A stretch of 53,878 bases of DNA from an uncultured Bacilli bacterium (GTDB lineage Bacteria > Bacillota_I > Bacilli_A > RF39 > UBA660), in NCBI GenBank assembly GCA_947631345.1, contig CANRKW010000001.1, forward strand, positions 1 through 53,878. Reading direction: 5' to 3'. Positions 9,109 to 17,472 of this stretch are shown piece by piece. Each line of letters opens with the position of its first letter. Position 1 is the first letter of the stretch. The notes under the pieces were generated by a model that worked only from the letters and a program-made list of their open reading frames with translations, did not search any database and had not been told where the DNA came from. The position numbers were made by a program, and so were the translations under genes.

Positions 9109-9944
9109 TCTTTTCCTTTTTTATTTCTTTCAATATGAAATAAGTATTGTATGGCAATTCCTGAATATTCACCAAATTCTTTTTCCATTAACTTGCTTAT
9201 TTCTTTTATGTCATTTTTTATATTAAAGTTATTAGATATATATTTTCTTACCCAAGTATCTATTGGAAAAGTATCAAATCTTCCAAAGCCAAAAAGTAAA
9301 ATGCAACTTGCAACTTTTATACCTATTCCTTTTATAGAAGTCAAAATCTTTAATGCTTCTTTAGTACTCATAAAATCTAGTTTTTCTAAAATTCTTTCAT
9401 CTTTTTTTAATAGATCTAAAGCGTTTCTTACATATTTATCTCTAAATCCAAGTCCTAGTCTATTTAACTCTTCTATACTTATATCTTTAATACTTTCATA
9501 TGTAGGAAATAAATAATATTCTTTATTTTTAAAAATAACGTGTTTTCCATATTTTTCACTTAATCTATTTATAATACCACTTATTCTTTTAACATTGTTA
9601 TTTTGGCTTATTATATAACTTATATACATTTCAAATTTATCTTGTTTTAGTATTTTATAACCTTTACATAAATTTATATCATTTTTAAGTATTTTGTTTT
9701 TACTTAAAGCTTCATTAATTATATTATAGTCTCTTTCTAAATCAAAATAGTATTTTACTACTTCAGTTAAATCTTCTTCATTATTACTTTCTATTAATAA
9801 GTAATTTTCTTCTTCTTTTATGTTTATTACTCTGTCACTTAAAATTACAGTAAAAGTACCATCTGTTTTCTTAGTCATCCTAAAACATTGTCCACTAAAT
9901 AAAGTATCATATAAATTTAAATCTTTTTTATTAATTTTTATCAT
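9105..9944 (-). CDS. OGG1-type 8-oxoguanine DNA glycosylase/AP lyase
   Basis: This base-excision repair enzyme removes oxidised guanine and nicks the strand. The N terminus carries GQCFR, the bacterial OGG counterpart of GQSFRW. The helix-hairpin-helix reads IKGIGIKVASC with catalytic Lys210. FPIDTW supplies the general-acid Asp229. The length (279 residues) fits clostridial OGG enzymes with an N-terminal OGG domain. AlkA-type glycosylases lack the lysine, so OGG is the better call. No operon partner is seen. Confidence 0.9.
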   Translation of the reverse strand: MIKINKKDLNLYDTLFSGQCFRMTKKTDGTFTVILSDRVINIKEEENYLLIESNNEEDLTEVVKYYFDLERDYNIINEALSKNKILKNDINLCKGYKILKQDKFEMYISYIISQNNNVKRISGIINRLSEKYGKHVIFKNKEYYLFPTYESIKDISIEELNRLGLGFRDKYVRNALDLLKKDERILEKLDFMSTKEALKILTSIKGIGIKVASCILLFGFGRFDTFPIDTWVRKYISNNFNIKNDIKEISKLMEKEFGEYSGIAIQYLFHIERNKKGKD

Positions 9945-10016
9945 ATTAATTATTATATCAATTTAAAGTATTAAAAACAAACTATTTTTGATATAATTAG
10001 TTAAGAGGTGAAATAT

Positions 10017-11414
10017 ATGAGTTTAGTTATTTATAATACTTTAACTAGGAAAAAAGAAGAATTTATTCCATTAAAAGAAGGACACGTTGGTATGTATGTA
10101 TGTGGACCTACTGTATATGGACTTCCACATTTAGGACACGCGAAAAGTTATATTACTTTTGATGTTGTTTATAGATATTTAACTTATTTAGGTTATAAAG
10201 TAAAGTATGTGCAAAATATTACAGATGTTGGACATTTATTAGGAGATGCTGACGAAGGAATAGACAAAATTGAAAATCAAGCTAAAAAAGAACAAATAGA
10301 TCCAACTGAAATTGCCTATAAATATGAAAGAATCTATTTTGATAATATGAGAGAATTAAATGTACTTCCTCCTTCTATAAGTGCAAGGGCTACCGGACAT
10401 ATTATTGAAATAATTGAAATGATACAAAAATTAATTGATAAAGGCTATGCTTATGTAACAGAAGAAGGTAATGTTTATTATAAAGTTAGTAAATTTAGTA
10501 AATATGGAGAATTATCTAATAGAGATTTAATTAATACTTTAAGTGGCGAAAGAATTGAAGTTAAAACTGACAAATTAGATAAAAATGATTTTGCCCTTTG
10601 GAAAAATGCAGAAAGTAATCACTTAATGAAATGGCCTTCACCTTGGGGATTAGGTTACCCTGGCTGGCATATTGAGTGCAGTGTTATGAGTACAAAATAT
10701 TTAGGAAAAACTTTTGATATACACGGAGGGGGTATGGACAATATTTTCCCACATCATGAGTGTGAAATAGCACAGGCGGAAATTGCAAATGATGCACCTT
10801 TTGTTAAATACTTTATTCATAATAATTTAGTTACTGTTAATGGCCAAAAAATGGGTAAATCTTTAGGTAACTTTATTACTTTACCTGATTTATTTAAAAA
10901 GTATGATCCATTAGTTATAAGATTCTATATATTATTAAATCATTATAGAAAACCAACTGATTTTAATGATACACAATTAGTTGAAACACAAAAATTATAT
11001 AAAAAATTAACTGAATCAGTTTTAAATTTAAGAAAAGAACTTAAAAATAAAGAATTTACTACTTTAGAAATAAATCCAGATATAGAAATTTTAAAAGAGA
11101 AATTTATAGAAGCTATGAATGATGACTTTAATACAAGTTTAGCTATAAGTTATTTATTAGAAGTCCAAAAGTTAATAAATAAAGAATTAACAACAAATAA
11201 ATTAACAAGTAGATTATTAAGTTTAGATAGTTTAGTTAAAATGTATGAAGATATATTAGGTCTTAAATTTATTAGTAATAGTTCAAATGAAGAAGAACTT
11301 GTTAGTATTATTAATGATATAAGAAACAAATTTAGAGAAGAAAAAAACTATAAAGAAGCAGATATTTTAAGAGATAAACTAACTAATTTAGGATATTCTA
11401 TTAATGATAGATAA
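10017..11414 (+). CDS. cysS: Cysteinyl-tRNA synthetase
   Basis: This is a class I aminoacyl-tRNA synthetase that charges tRNA-Cys. CGPTVYGLPHLGHAKSY contains the first zinc-ligand cysteine and the HIGH-like HLGH. The zinc site continues in WHIECSVMS and GGGMDNIFPHHECE. The KMSKS loop reads KMGKSLGN. The length of 465 residues is normal. The frame opens at a GTG (10008) that overlaps the AGAGGTG ribosome binding site, so the ATG at 10017 is the start. A bidirectional terminator follows. Confidence 0.97.
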   Translation: MSLVIYNTLTRKKEEFIPLKEGHVGMYVCGPTVYGLPHLGHAKSYITFDVVYRYLTYLGYKVKYVQNITDVGHLLGDADEGIDKIENQAKKEQIDPTEIAYKYERIYFDNMRELNVLPPSISARATGHIIEIIEMIQKLIDKGYAYVTEEGNVYYKVSKFSKYGELSNRDLINTLSGERIEVKTDKLDKNDFALWKNAESNHLMKWPSPWGLGYPGWHIECSVMSTKYLGKTFDIHGGGMDNIFPHHECEIAQAEIANDAPFVKYFIHNNLVTVNGQKMGKSLGNFITLPDLFKKYDPLVIRFYILLNHYRKPTDFNDTQLVETQKLYKKLTESVLNLRKELKNKEFTTLEINPDIEILKEKFIEAMNDDFNTSLAISYLLEVQKLINKELTTNKLTSRLLSLDSLVKMYEDILGLKFISNSSNEEELVSIINDIRNKFREEKNYKEADILRDKLTNLGYSINDR

Positions 11415-11444
11415 AACTCATGAGAAAATTCTCACGAGTTTTTT
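11413..11444. terminator. Bidirectional terminator between cysS and nrnA
   Basis: AAAACTCATGAGAA pairs with TTCTCACGAGTTTT (one mismatch) and ends in a T tract on the plus strand. It lies between convergent stops. Confidence 0.8.
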
Positions 11445-12397
11445 GTTTCATATTCCTTACATAAATTGTCAAGTTCACGTATTAAATTATCTAATTCTTC
11501 TTTAGTTTTTACTCTTGCCCCACTACTAAATTTATGTCCTCCACCATTATATTTAGATGCAGTTTCATTAATAATAGGTCCCCTACTTCTTATGTTAACT
11601 TTATAAACATCAGATTTCACATCTTTAGTTACAAACATCCATACAATAAATTCATCTATATTATTGAAGTCATTTACCATATTAGAAGCACTGCTGGCAT
11701 CTGCATTAAAAGAAGAAACTATATCATTTTCTAAAATTATATATGCAAACTTGTTTTTTGTAACTTTTATATTACTTGCAATATACCCCATAAGTCTAAC
11801 TTCACTAATAGGTCTTTTGTAAATTTTACTGTATAATGGTTGTAAATTAATTTTGAATTTTTTTATTAAATCTGCTACTTTATATAGTACTTTTTCATCT
11901 GTTGGACTAAATAAGAATCTATTAGAATCACTTATAATTCCTATTAATATTGTACTAGCAATATCTTTATTTATTTTGAATTTTGTATTACTAAATAAAT
12001 CTAAAAGAACTTCACAAGTACTTGTTGCATTTACATCAATATAATCTATTCCATTAAAACTTTCTACAAACGGATGATGATCTATTTTTATTACATTTTT
12101 GAATTTTGTTAAATCAAGTCCATCTATTCTAGATATATTTGGAACATCTAAAGTAATTACAAGAGAATCTTCATATGAAAAACTTTCCACTTTATCTAAT
12201 TTTCCAATATATTTGAATTTTGATACACTTGCGCCTATTGCATATACTTTTTTATTAGGAAAATTGTATAAAATAGCATCTTTTAAAGCTATTTGACTTG
12301 CCACTGCATCTGGATCTGGTCCAATGTGACGTACCAAATAAATTACATTGTGTTTTTTTATTATCTCATATATTCTTTTTAATGCATCTTTACTCAT
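11432..12397 (-). CDS. nrnA: DHH/DHHA1 oligoribonuclease / pAp phosphatase
   Basis: This 321-residue DHH-family phosphoesterase degrades nano-RNA and dephosphorylates pAp in Bacilli. The first metal site reads RHIGPDPDAVAS; DHHPF is the name-giving motif. The C-terminal DHHA1 substrate loop is GGGHKFSSGA. Both domains are present, which fits NrnA rather than the longer RecJ or the c-di-AMP phosphodiesterase GdpP. It lies 14 bases downstream of ackA on the same strand and may be co-transcribed with it. Confidence 0.9.
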   Translation of the reverse strand: MSKDALKRIYEIIKKHNVIYLVRHIGPDPDAVASQIALKDAILYNFPNKKVYAIGASVSKFKYIGKLDKVESFSYEDSLVITLDVPNISRIDGLDLTKFKNVIKIDHHPFVESFNGIDYIDVNATSTCEVLLDLFSNTKFKINKDIASTILIGIISDSNRFLFSPTDEKVLYKVADLIKKFKINLQPLYSKIYKRPISEVRLMGYIASNIKVTKNKFAYIILENDIVSSFNADASSASNMVNDFNNIDEFIVWMFVTKDVKSDVYKVNIRSRGPIINETASKYNGGGHKFSSGARVKTKEELDNLIRELDNLCKEYETKNS

Positions 12398-12411
12398 CTA
12401 TTTTCTTCTTT

Positions 12412-13590
12412 CTATTTTATTAAGTTATATGTATCTCTTGCTATCATTACTTCTTCATCAGTTGGTATAACATATACTAAAACACTACTATTTTCTGTAG
12501 ATATAAGTGCTTCTTTACCTCTTACATTGTTCTTTTCTTCATCTAATTCTATACCTAATACTTTAAGTCCATTAATTACTTCTTTTCTTGTTATTACAGA
12601 ATTTTCACCAACACCTGCAGTAAAACAAATCGCATCGCATCCTTCAAGTTCTACATAGTATTTTGCAATATAATCAATTATTCTTCTTACATACATTTTT
12701 TGTGCTAAAATGCAGTCTTCATTACCATTATTTATACCTTCTTCTATATCTCTTGAATCACTACTTACACCACTTATTCCTAAAAGACCACTTTCTTTAT
12801 TTAAAATGTTATCTACTTCACTTGCAGTTATACCTAAAGCATTAATCATATATGTAACAATTGTAGCATCAATATCTCCACATCTTGTTCCCATTATAAG
12901 ACCTGCGTTTGGTGTAAGTCCCATACTAGTATTTATACATTTTCCATTTTTAACAGCAGAAATACTAGCCCCGTTACCAATATGGCATATTATAACTTTA
13001 GTGTCATCTCTTCCTAGAATTTCATTTATTCTTTTACTTACGTATTTATGACTTGTACCGTGCATACCATATCTTCTGATTTTATATTCCTTTTCATATT
13101 TTCTAGGTATAGCATATAAATAGTCTGCTTCTTCCATAGTTTGATGAAAAGCTGTATCAAAAATTGCTACATTTTTAGCATTTGGTATTACACTCATACT
13201 TGCTTTTATACCAGTTATTCCAGCTGGATTATGAAGTGGTGCTAAAACACTTAACTCATTAATTTTATCAATAACATCATCATCTATAATAACACTATCA
13301 CTATAATAAGTTCCACCTTGTACTATTCTGTGTCCTACTCCTTTTATCTCTTCTAAACTTTCAACAACTTTATAATTAAGAAGTTCATCCATTAGTATTT
13401 TAAAAGCTTCTGTATGATCAGTTAAAGGCACTTCTTTTTTTATTTTCTCGCCATTAATCTTAATTGTATACATACTACCTAATATACCAATTCTTTCAAA
13501 TACACCAGAAATTAACACTTTTTCTTCTGGCATTTCATAAACTTGAAATTTTAAACTTGAACTTCCTGCATTAACACTTAATATTTTCAT
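12412..13590 (-). CDS. ackA: Acetate kinase
   Basis: It interconverts acetyl phosphate and acetate with ATP formation, the last step of acetate fermentation. The N-terminal NAGSSSLKFQVYEMP, the central FDTAFHQTM and RYGMHGTSHKYVS, and GLTPNAGLIMGTRCGD are acetokinase signatures. The protein has the usual length (392 residues). No pta gene is adjacent. A GAAGG site precedes the ATG. Confidence 0.97.
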   Translation of the reverse strand: MKILSVNAGSSSLKFQVYEMPEEKVLISGVFERIGILGSMYTIKINGEKIKKEVPLTDHTEAFKILMDELLNYKVVESLEEIKGVGHRIVQGGTYYSDSVIIDDDVIDKINELSVLAPLHNPAGITGIKASMSVIPNAKNVAIFDTAFHQTMEEADYLYAIPRKYEKEYKIRRYGMHGTSHKYVSKRINEILGRDDTKVIICHIGNGASISAVKNGKCINTSMGLTPNAGLIMGTRCGDIDATIVTYMINALGITASEVDNILNKESGLLGISGVSSDSRDIEEGINNGNEDCILAQKMYVRRIIDYIAKYYVELEGCDAICFTAGVGENSVITRKEVINGLKVLGIELDEEKNNVRGKEALISTENSSVLVYVIPTDEEVMIARDTYNLIK

Positions 13591-13609
13591 TTTTCCTTCA
13601 CCCGTATTT

Positions 13610-13638
13610 ATTATATATGTTTTTATATTTCATTTCAA
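13610..13638 (-). promoter_or_regulatory. Promoter of ackA-nrnA
   Basis: On the minus strand TTGAAA (13638-13633) and TATAAT (13615-13610) are 17 bases apart, about 20 bases from the ackA ATG. Confidence 0.65.
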
Positions 13639-13807
13639 GAAAAAAGGAATTTTTTTAATTTTTAAATTTTATGTTGAACTTTTAGTTATGTTGAACTTTA
13701 TAAAAGAAGCCTCAAAAATAAAGACTTCTTAATAAAAAAGTTTCACATAATTTAATGAAAATAGTTTATAAATTATTTCAAAATAATTACTTTAATGACT
13801 CCTTTTT

Positions 13808-14365
13808 TTAGTAACCTTTCTTTTTATAATATTCATATAATTCTTTAAATCTATTAAAGTGTACTACTTCTCTTTGTCTTAAAAAACTAAGAGGGGCAAG
13901 TAAATCTGGATCTTTTGTTAAATCCATTAAGTTTTCATATACACTTCTTGCTTTTTCTTCTGCTGCCATATCTTCTGATAAGTCCACTATTGGATCTCCT
14001 GTTACATTAATGTATGCTGCTGTAAAAGGTACCCCATTCGCGTCTATTGGAAAAACACCTTTATTGTGTTCAGTGTAATGTGCAGCAAGTCCAGCCTCTT
14101 TTATTTCTTCAATACTTGCATCCTTTATTAATTGTCTTACTATTGTACTAATCATTTCTACGTGACCTAGTTCTTCTGTTGCTATATCTGATAAAAGTGC
14201 TCTTCCTTTTTCATCTGGCATTGTGAATCTTTGACATAAATACCTTAAGGATGCAGCAAGTTCTCCATTTGCTCCACCTAGTTGATCATTAATATATTTT
14301 GCCATTTTTAAATCTTTTTTCCTAATATTTATAGGATATTCTAACATTTTTTCATATTTAAACAT
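13808..14365 (-). CDS. cotJC: Spore coat protein CotJC (manganese-catalase-like)
   Basis: This 185-residue ferritin-like protein of the manganese-catalase family sits in the inner spore coat of Bacilli and Clostridia. LGGANGELAASLRYL and ATEELGHVEMIS carry Glu/His ligands of the di-metal site, repeated in MAAEEKARSVYENLM and LRQREVVHFNRFKELY. It is shorter than true Mn-catalases, as expected for CotJC. Its ATG overlaps the stop of the CotJA-CotJB gene by one base, so the pair forms a tight operon. It is evidence that this organism makes endospores. Confidence 0.93.
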   Translation of the reverse strand: MFKYEKMLEYPINIRKKDLKMAKYINDQLGGANGELAASLRYLCQRFTMPDEKGRALLSDIATEELGHVEMISTIVRQLIKDASIEEIKEAGLAAHYTEHNKGVFPIDANGVPFTAAYINVTGDPIVDLSEDMAAEEKARSVYENLMDLTKDPDLLAPLSFLRQREVVHFNRFKELYEYYKKKGY

Positions 14366-14871
14366 TATAACTTACCTCCTTCAACCCAAGGCCAAGGATT
14401 ATTAACCCATTTATAATTATTATAGTATTCTGTTTCACATAATAATAATGGTCCATAATTTTTTTCATACATAAGTTTATATTTCTTTAAATCAATAACT
14501 GCTTTTTTAAATTCATCATAAATTTCATTGTCATTAGAAAATACATCTAAATATAATCCCAAATCGAGTACTTTAAATGTTAATTCTTGTATTTTTAAAA
14601 GTAACTCATCTTTTTCTCCTTTAACAACCACTTTATAAATATAATTTTTATATGGACTATATAAATTCTTAAACATATTACCTTTATTTAGTCCTTCATT
14701 ACTTGTAAATAATTCATTATCTTTTCTGAAGTTATTTATATTAATACTATCTATATTAAGTAACATATCTGTATCCCAAGTTTTTTCATTTTGAGTTACA
14801 TTTATATCTTTATCTATATTTATTTCTTTATTTTCATTATTTACAAATGTTTCTCTTTCATCATAATACAT
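14365..14871 (-). CDS. cotJB: CotJA-CotJB fusion spore coat protein
   Basis: The C-terminal half (about residues 80-168) is a CotJB domain: LLLKIQELTFKVLDLGLYLD, YEKNYGPLL and the terminal WVNNPWPWVEGG are diagnostic. Usual CotJB is about 90 residues long. Here an N-terminal extension ends in NEGLNKGNMFKNLYSPY (about 58-74), which matches the closing motif of CotJA (EAL.RGTL..LY.PY). I read this as a natural fusion of two proteins normally encoded by adjacent genes. The first 55 residues are acidic and unassigned. The frame opens with TTG at 14886, but GGGAGGT lies within it, so the ATG at 14871 is the start. Confidence 0.82.
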   Translation of the reverse strand: MYYDERETFVNNENKEINIDKDINVTQNEKTWDTDMLLNIDSININNFRKDNELFTSNEGLNKGNMFKNLYSPYKNYIYKVVVKGEKDELLLKIQELTFKVLDLGLYLDVFSNDNEIYDEFKKAVIDLKKYKLMYEKNYGPLLLCETEYYNNYKWVNNPWPWVEGGKL

Positions 14872-14995
14872 TTTTTTACCTCCCAATTTAATTTATGTGT
14901 TTTATCTACTACTAGGATGGGCTAATTTAAAAAAAGTGTAAAAAGTTGCATTTACAATGAGAATTAACAAATTTATGCTTTTTTATATTTTTATA

Positions 14996-15024
14996 TTTAC
15001 ATTTATTTTTTTTAATAGTATAAT
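14996..15024 (+). promoter_or_regulatory. Promoter of the PemK-like gene
   Basis: TTTACA (14996-15001) and TATAAT (15019-15024) are 17 bases apart. The untranslated leader of about 85 bases contains an inverted repeat (ATTTGCTT near 15047, AAGCAAAT near 15078). Confidence 0.7.
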
Positions 15025-15114
15025 ACAAAGCATTAGACAAAAATTTATTTGCTTTTATGTTTAAAATTACGAAAAAGAAGCAAATATAAAATCATTGAAA
15101 GGAAGTGAAGAAAA

Positions 15115-15522
15115 ATGTGTAAACTAGGAGATATTATAGTAATCAAAGAGTTTAAAGATAAAAATGGTACAATTGTTCCGAAACATTCTTTTGTTGTTAT
15201 AAATGATGAACCAGATTTTATTGAAGGATTTGAATATGACTTTGTTTCCAATGTTATGTGCAGTTTTCATAACAAAAAACAAAAAAAACGTAAACTTAAT
15301 ATAGAGGGAAATTTACAAATAAAACCAGAAAAAATCCACGGTCAAAATATAAATTCAAAAAGTGGTTATATAAGAGCAGATGAATTATTTTATTTTAAAA
15401 AAAATAAAATCGAATACAAAGTTATAGCTCATATGGATAACGATTTATTAGACGAACTTGTACAATTAATTATTAAACTCCACGATGAAAATAAAGAAAA
15501 AAATGTTATTACAAATTTGTAA
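15115..15522 (+). CDS. PemK/MazF-like protein
   Basis: This 135-residue protein begins CKLGDIIVIKEFKDKNGT and continues KHSFVVINDEPDF. This resembles the SH3-like barrel of PemK/MazF toxins (GDI..., then a conserved hydrophobic VVI strand). The usual arginine of RPAIV is replaced by H-S-F, so endoribonuclease activity is uncertain. No classic antitoxin gene precedes it. A 54-residue ORF 102 bases downstream on the same strand is the only candidate partner. It has its own promoter with a hairpin leader. The alternative is a non-toxic PemK-fold protein. Confidence 0.55.
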   Translation: MCKLGDIIVIKEFKDKNGTIVPKHSFVVINDEPDFIEGFEYDFVSNVMCSFHNKKQKKRKLNIEGNLQIKPEKIHGQNINSKSGYIRADELFYFKKNKIEYKVIAHMDNDLLDELVQLIIKLHDENKEKNVITNL

Positions 15523-15533
15523 TTTGACAAAAT

Positions 15534-15562
15534 TCTTACATTTTATTAAAATTAATCGCAAC
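15534..15562 (+). promoter_or_regulatory. Promoter of the 54-residue ORF
   Basis: TTGACA near 15534 and TAAAAT near 15557 are separated by about 17 bases, immediately after the stop of the PemK-like gene. This gives the small ORF a transcript of its own. Confidence 0.55.
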
Positions 15563-15624
15563 ATTATCTTGTTATATTTCTATTTTTTGAATATAATAAT
15601 ATTAAAAAGAAGGAGGTTATTGCT

Positions 15625-15789
15625 GTGGAAAAGAAAGAAATTACTAAATTTCCTAAAGGTTTTTTTCAATTAAAAAGGCAGACAATAACTGCTAGTGAAG
15701 CTTTAAAGGATGTAGTACCACTTAAATGGGAAGAAAAAAAGGAACGCAATAAAAAACAAATTGTAAAGTTAGTAAAGAAAAAGGATTAA
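15625..15789 (+). CDS. Small basic hypothetical protein (54 residues)
   Basis: This is a short ORF with a strong AAGGAGG site eight bases before its GTG start. The product is highly charged: the first part reads MEKKEITKFPKGFFQLKRQ, and the last 20 residues are mostly lysine. It has no membrane helix and no family I recognise. The strong ribosome binding site and private promoter argue that it is real. It lies between the PemK-like gene and a structured RNA. A role as antitoxin or nucleic-acid-binding partner is conjecture. Confidence 0.6.
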   Translation: MEKKEITKFPKGFFQLKRQTITASEALKDVVPLKWEEKKERNKKQIVKLVKKKD

Positions 15790-15801
15790 CAAAATAAATT
15801 C

Positions 15802-15831
15802 TTGACACATAATATTAATAAATGATAGAAT
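15802..15831 (+). promoter_or_regulatory. Strong promoter of an unassigned RNA
   Basis: A consensus TTGACA (15802-15807) and TAGAAT (15826-15831) are separated by 18 bases. The predicted start is near 15838. No ORF with a ribosome binding site follows before the terminator at 15946-15976. Confidence 0.7.
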
Positions 15832-15837
15832 TAAACC

Positions 15838-15976
15838 ACAAACGGGAGATGGTAGCCCCAGCCTAGCTTCGGCGACCTATTAATAGTAATAGGTTAAACG
15901 CAAAATGGATAGCCAAATAGCCCAAAAAACAATTCGGGCACTACTAAAACTTATCTTTATGATAAGTTTTTTATTA
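15838..15976 (+). ncRNA. Unassigned structured non-coding RNA (about 135 nt)
   Basis: The segment is clearly richer in G and C than its surroundings and lies between its own promoter and an intrinsic terminator. Helices visible by eye are: GGG with CCC near 15844-15858; GCC-UAGCUUC-GGC near 15861-15873; an eight-pair stem, ACCUAUUA with UAAUAGGU (15875-15894); and GCCC with GGGC near 15919-15939. The repeated phrases GGUAGCC and GGAUAGCC could form a pseudoknot or tertiary contact. I compared it from memory with SRP, 6S, tmRNA and common riboswitches and found no match. It is probably a free-standing RNA rather than a leader of tsaE. Confidence 0.6.
15946..15976 (+). terminator. Intrinsic terminator of the structured RNA
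   Basis: AAAACTTATC pairs with GATAAGTTTT over a five-base loop, and a T-rich tract follows. Confidence 0.85.
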
Positions 15977-16064
15977 TTTTTTTTAAAAAAAATGTAAAAA
16001 TATTAAAATATATATTGAATTAAATATATTGTTCTTGTAAAATTAAAAACAGGTGAATAATATT

Positions 16065-16514
16065 ATGAATTATAAAGTACAATCTAATAGTGATATGGAT
16101 ACTATTGAATTAGCCCAAAATATTGAAAGTGAGAAATTCCCTAATATGGTTATATGTTTAGAAGGAGATTTAGGTAGTGGTAAAACTCTATTTACTAAAG
16201 CTTTTGCTAAAAGTATGGGCATAAATGATAATATAACAAGTCCTACATTTAATATTATTAAGGAATATGAAGGTGAACTTAAATTATTCCATATGGATGT
16301 TTATAGATTAAGCGAAGTAAAAGAAGATTTAGGTATACCAGAATACTTTAAGAAAAAAGGTGTTACTATAATAGAATGGGCTGATTTAATAAGTGATATC
16401 CTTCCTAAAAAAAGACTTGATATTAAAATAAAAATAGTCGGAGAAAATAAAAGAATATTTACAATTACCCCATATGGTGAAGAATATGTAGATATTTGTG
16501 AAAGAGTTTTATAA
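16065..16514 (+). CDS. tsaE: tRNA threonylcarbamoyladenosine biosynthesis ATPase TsaE
   Basis: TsaE is the ATPase partner of TsaB and TsaD in making t6A37 of ANN-decoding tRNAs. The P-loop reads LEGDLGSGKTLFTKAFA. The family signature SPTFNIIKEYEG and the HMDVYRL strand follow, and IIEWAD is the Walker-B-like element. The length is 149 residues. The frame opens at a GTG (16053) lying inside the AGGTGA ribosome binding site, so I use the ATG at 16065. tsaB and tsaD are not in the window. Confidence 0.95.
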   Translation: MNYKVQSNSDMDTIELAQNIESEKFPNMVICLEGDLGSGKTLFTKAFAKSMGINDNITSPTFNIIKEYEGELKLFHMDVYRLSEVKEDLGIPEYFKKKGVTIIEWADLISDILPKKRLDIKIKIVGENKRIFTITPYGEEYVDICERVL

Positions 16515-16531
16515 TTTAAAGCTCTTTTTAT
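16501..16531 (+). terminator. Terminator of tsaE
   Basis: AAAGAG (16501-16506) pairs with CTCTTT (16522-16527), and a T tract follows. It overlaps the last codons of tsaE and the 3' end of the convergent permease gene. Confidence 0.55.
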
Positions 16532-17472
16532 GTGTCTCTTTTTACAAGTTTTAAAGAAATAAATAAAAATATTAAAGTATAAATAATTAAAATAATATAA
16601 GAAAATAAATAAGATAAATGTGTGTTATATATTAAATTAGTAAATAAAATATCACTTTTATTATATAAATATGTTACATCTAAATGAGAAATAAAAACAA
16701 GTTCAATTATTTTAAAGCCATTAGATAAACAAAAATTAAAAATTGATGATGAAGAAAGATATAAAATAATACTAATTATAATAGAAACACTATTTCCTTT
16801 AAACATTAAACATAAAAATAAACTAAAAACAATTAAAAACACAAAAGGAATAATAAATTTAATTCCATTTAATATGTATATAATTATAAATGGACCTTTT
16901 ATTAATTTATTAGATATACTAATTACCCCATTTAAAAGAAAAACACTTTTATTAGTTAGAATAGTTGCTATAACTAGGTTAAAAAACATAGAAATAATTA
17001 ATAGTAAAAAAGTTATAATTATTAAAGAAAATATATATGAAAATAGAATTTCACTTCTTTTATGATTAGAAATATAAATATATCTTATAGTATTTCTTGT
17101 TAAATCATACCCTAGTAATTGAAAACTCAAAAATATAATTATAAAACCTATTATATAAAAACCATTTGTACTATTAAGCAAAATTGTTTTTAAATCACTT
17201 TTGGTGTCAACTAATTCTTTTTTATTTATTACTTCCATATTATTTAAGTATATTTTGTATCTTTTTTTATATTGTGTATAATCCCCATATTTATTAACAG
17301 TTTTGTATTCAGTTTTAGACATAAGTGGATAAGTAATAACCTCTAGATTTTCTTTATGCTTATAAGCCATAAAAGTAAAAAACATAGAATTAACTAATAT
17401 AAATAATAATATAATTTTAAAATCTTTTCTTTTAATAATTCTATAAATATTTGCTTTAATTAAATTGAACAC
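16528..17472 (-). CDS. ABC-2 type exporter, membrane subunit
   Basis: This 314-residue protein has six predicted membrane helices: one at residues 20-35, then a long polar loop, then a cluster from about 105 to the C terminus. This is the topology of ABC-2 permeases such as those of bacitracin- or lantibiotic-resistance exporters. Its start overlaps the stop of the ATPase gene, so the two form one transporter. The cargo is unknown. Confidence 0.82.
   Translation of the reverse strand: MFNLIKANIYRIIKRKDFKIILLFILVNSMFFTFMAYKHKENLEVITYPLMSKTEYKTVNKYGDYTQYKKRYKIYLNNMEVINKKELVDTKSDLKTILLNSTNGFYIIGFIIIFLSFQLLGYDLTRNTIRYIYISNHKRSEILFSYIFSLIIITFLLLIISMFFNLVIATILTNKSVFLLNGVISISNKLIKGPFIIIYILNGIKFIIPFVFLIVFSLFLCLMFKGNSVSIIISIILYLSSSSIFNFCLSNGFKIIELVFISHLDVTYLYNKSDILFTNLIYNTHLSYLFSYIILIIYTLIFLFISLKLVKRDT

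Noticed and set aside
12663..13051. Two plus-strand open frames rich in Leu, His and Ser
   Set aside because: They are opposite-strand shadows of acetate kinase; composition is not protein-like and there are no ribosome binding sites.
15838..15976. Riboswitch controlling tsaE
   Set aside because: It has a complete promoter and a strong terminator of its own, tsaE is 89 bases further on with a separate leader, and no known ligand-binding core was recognised.
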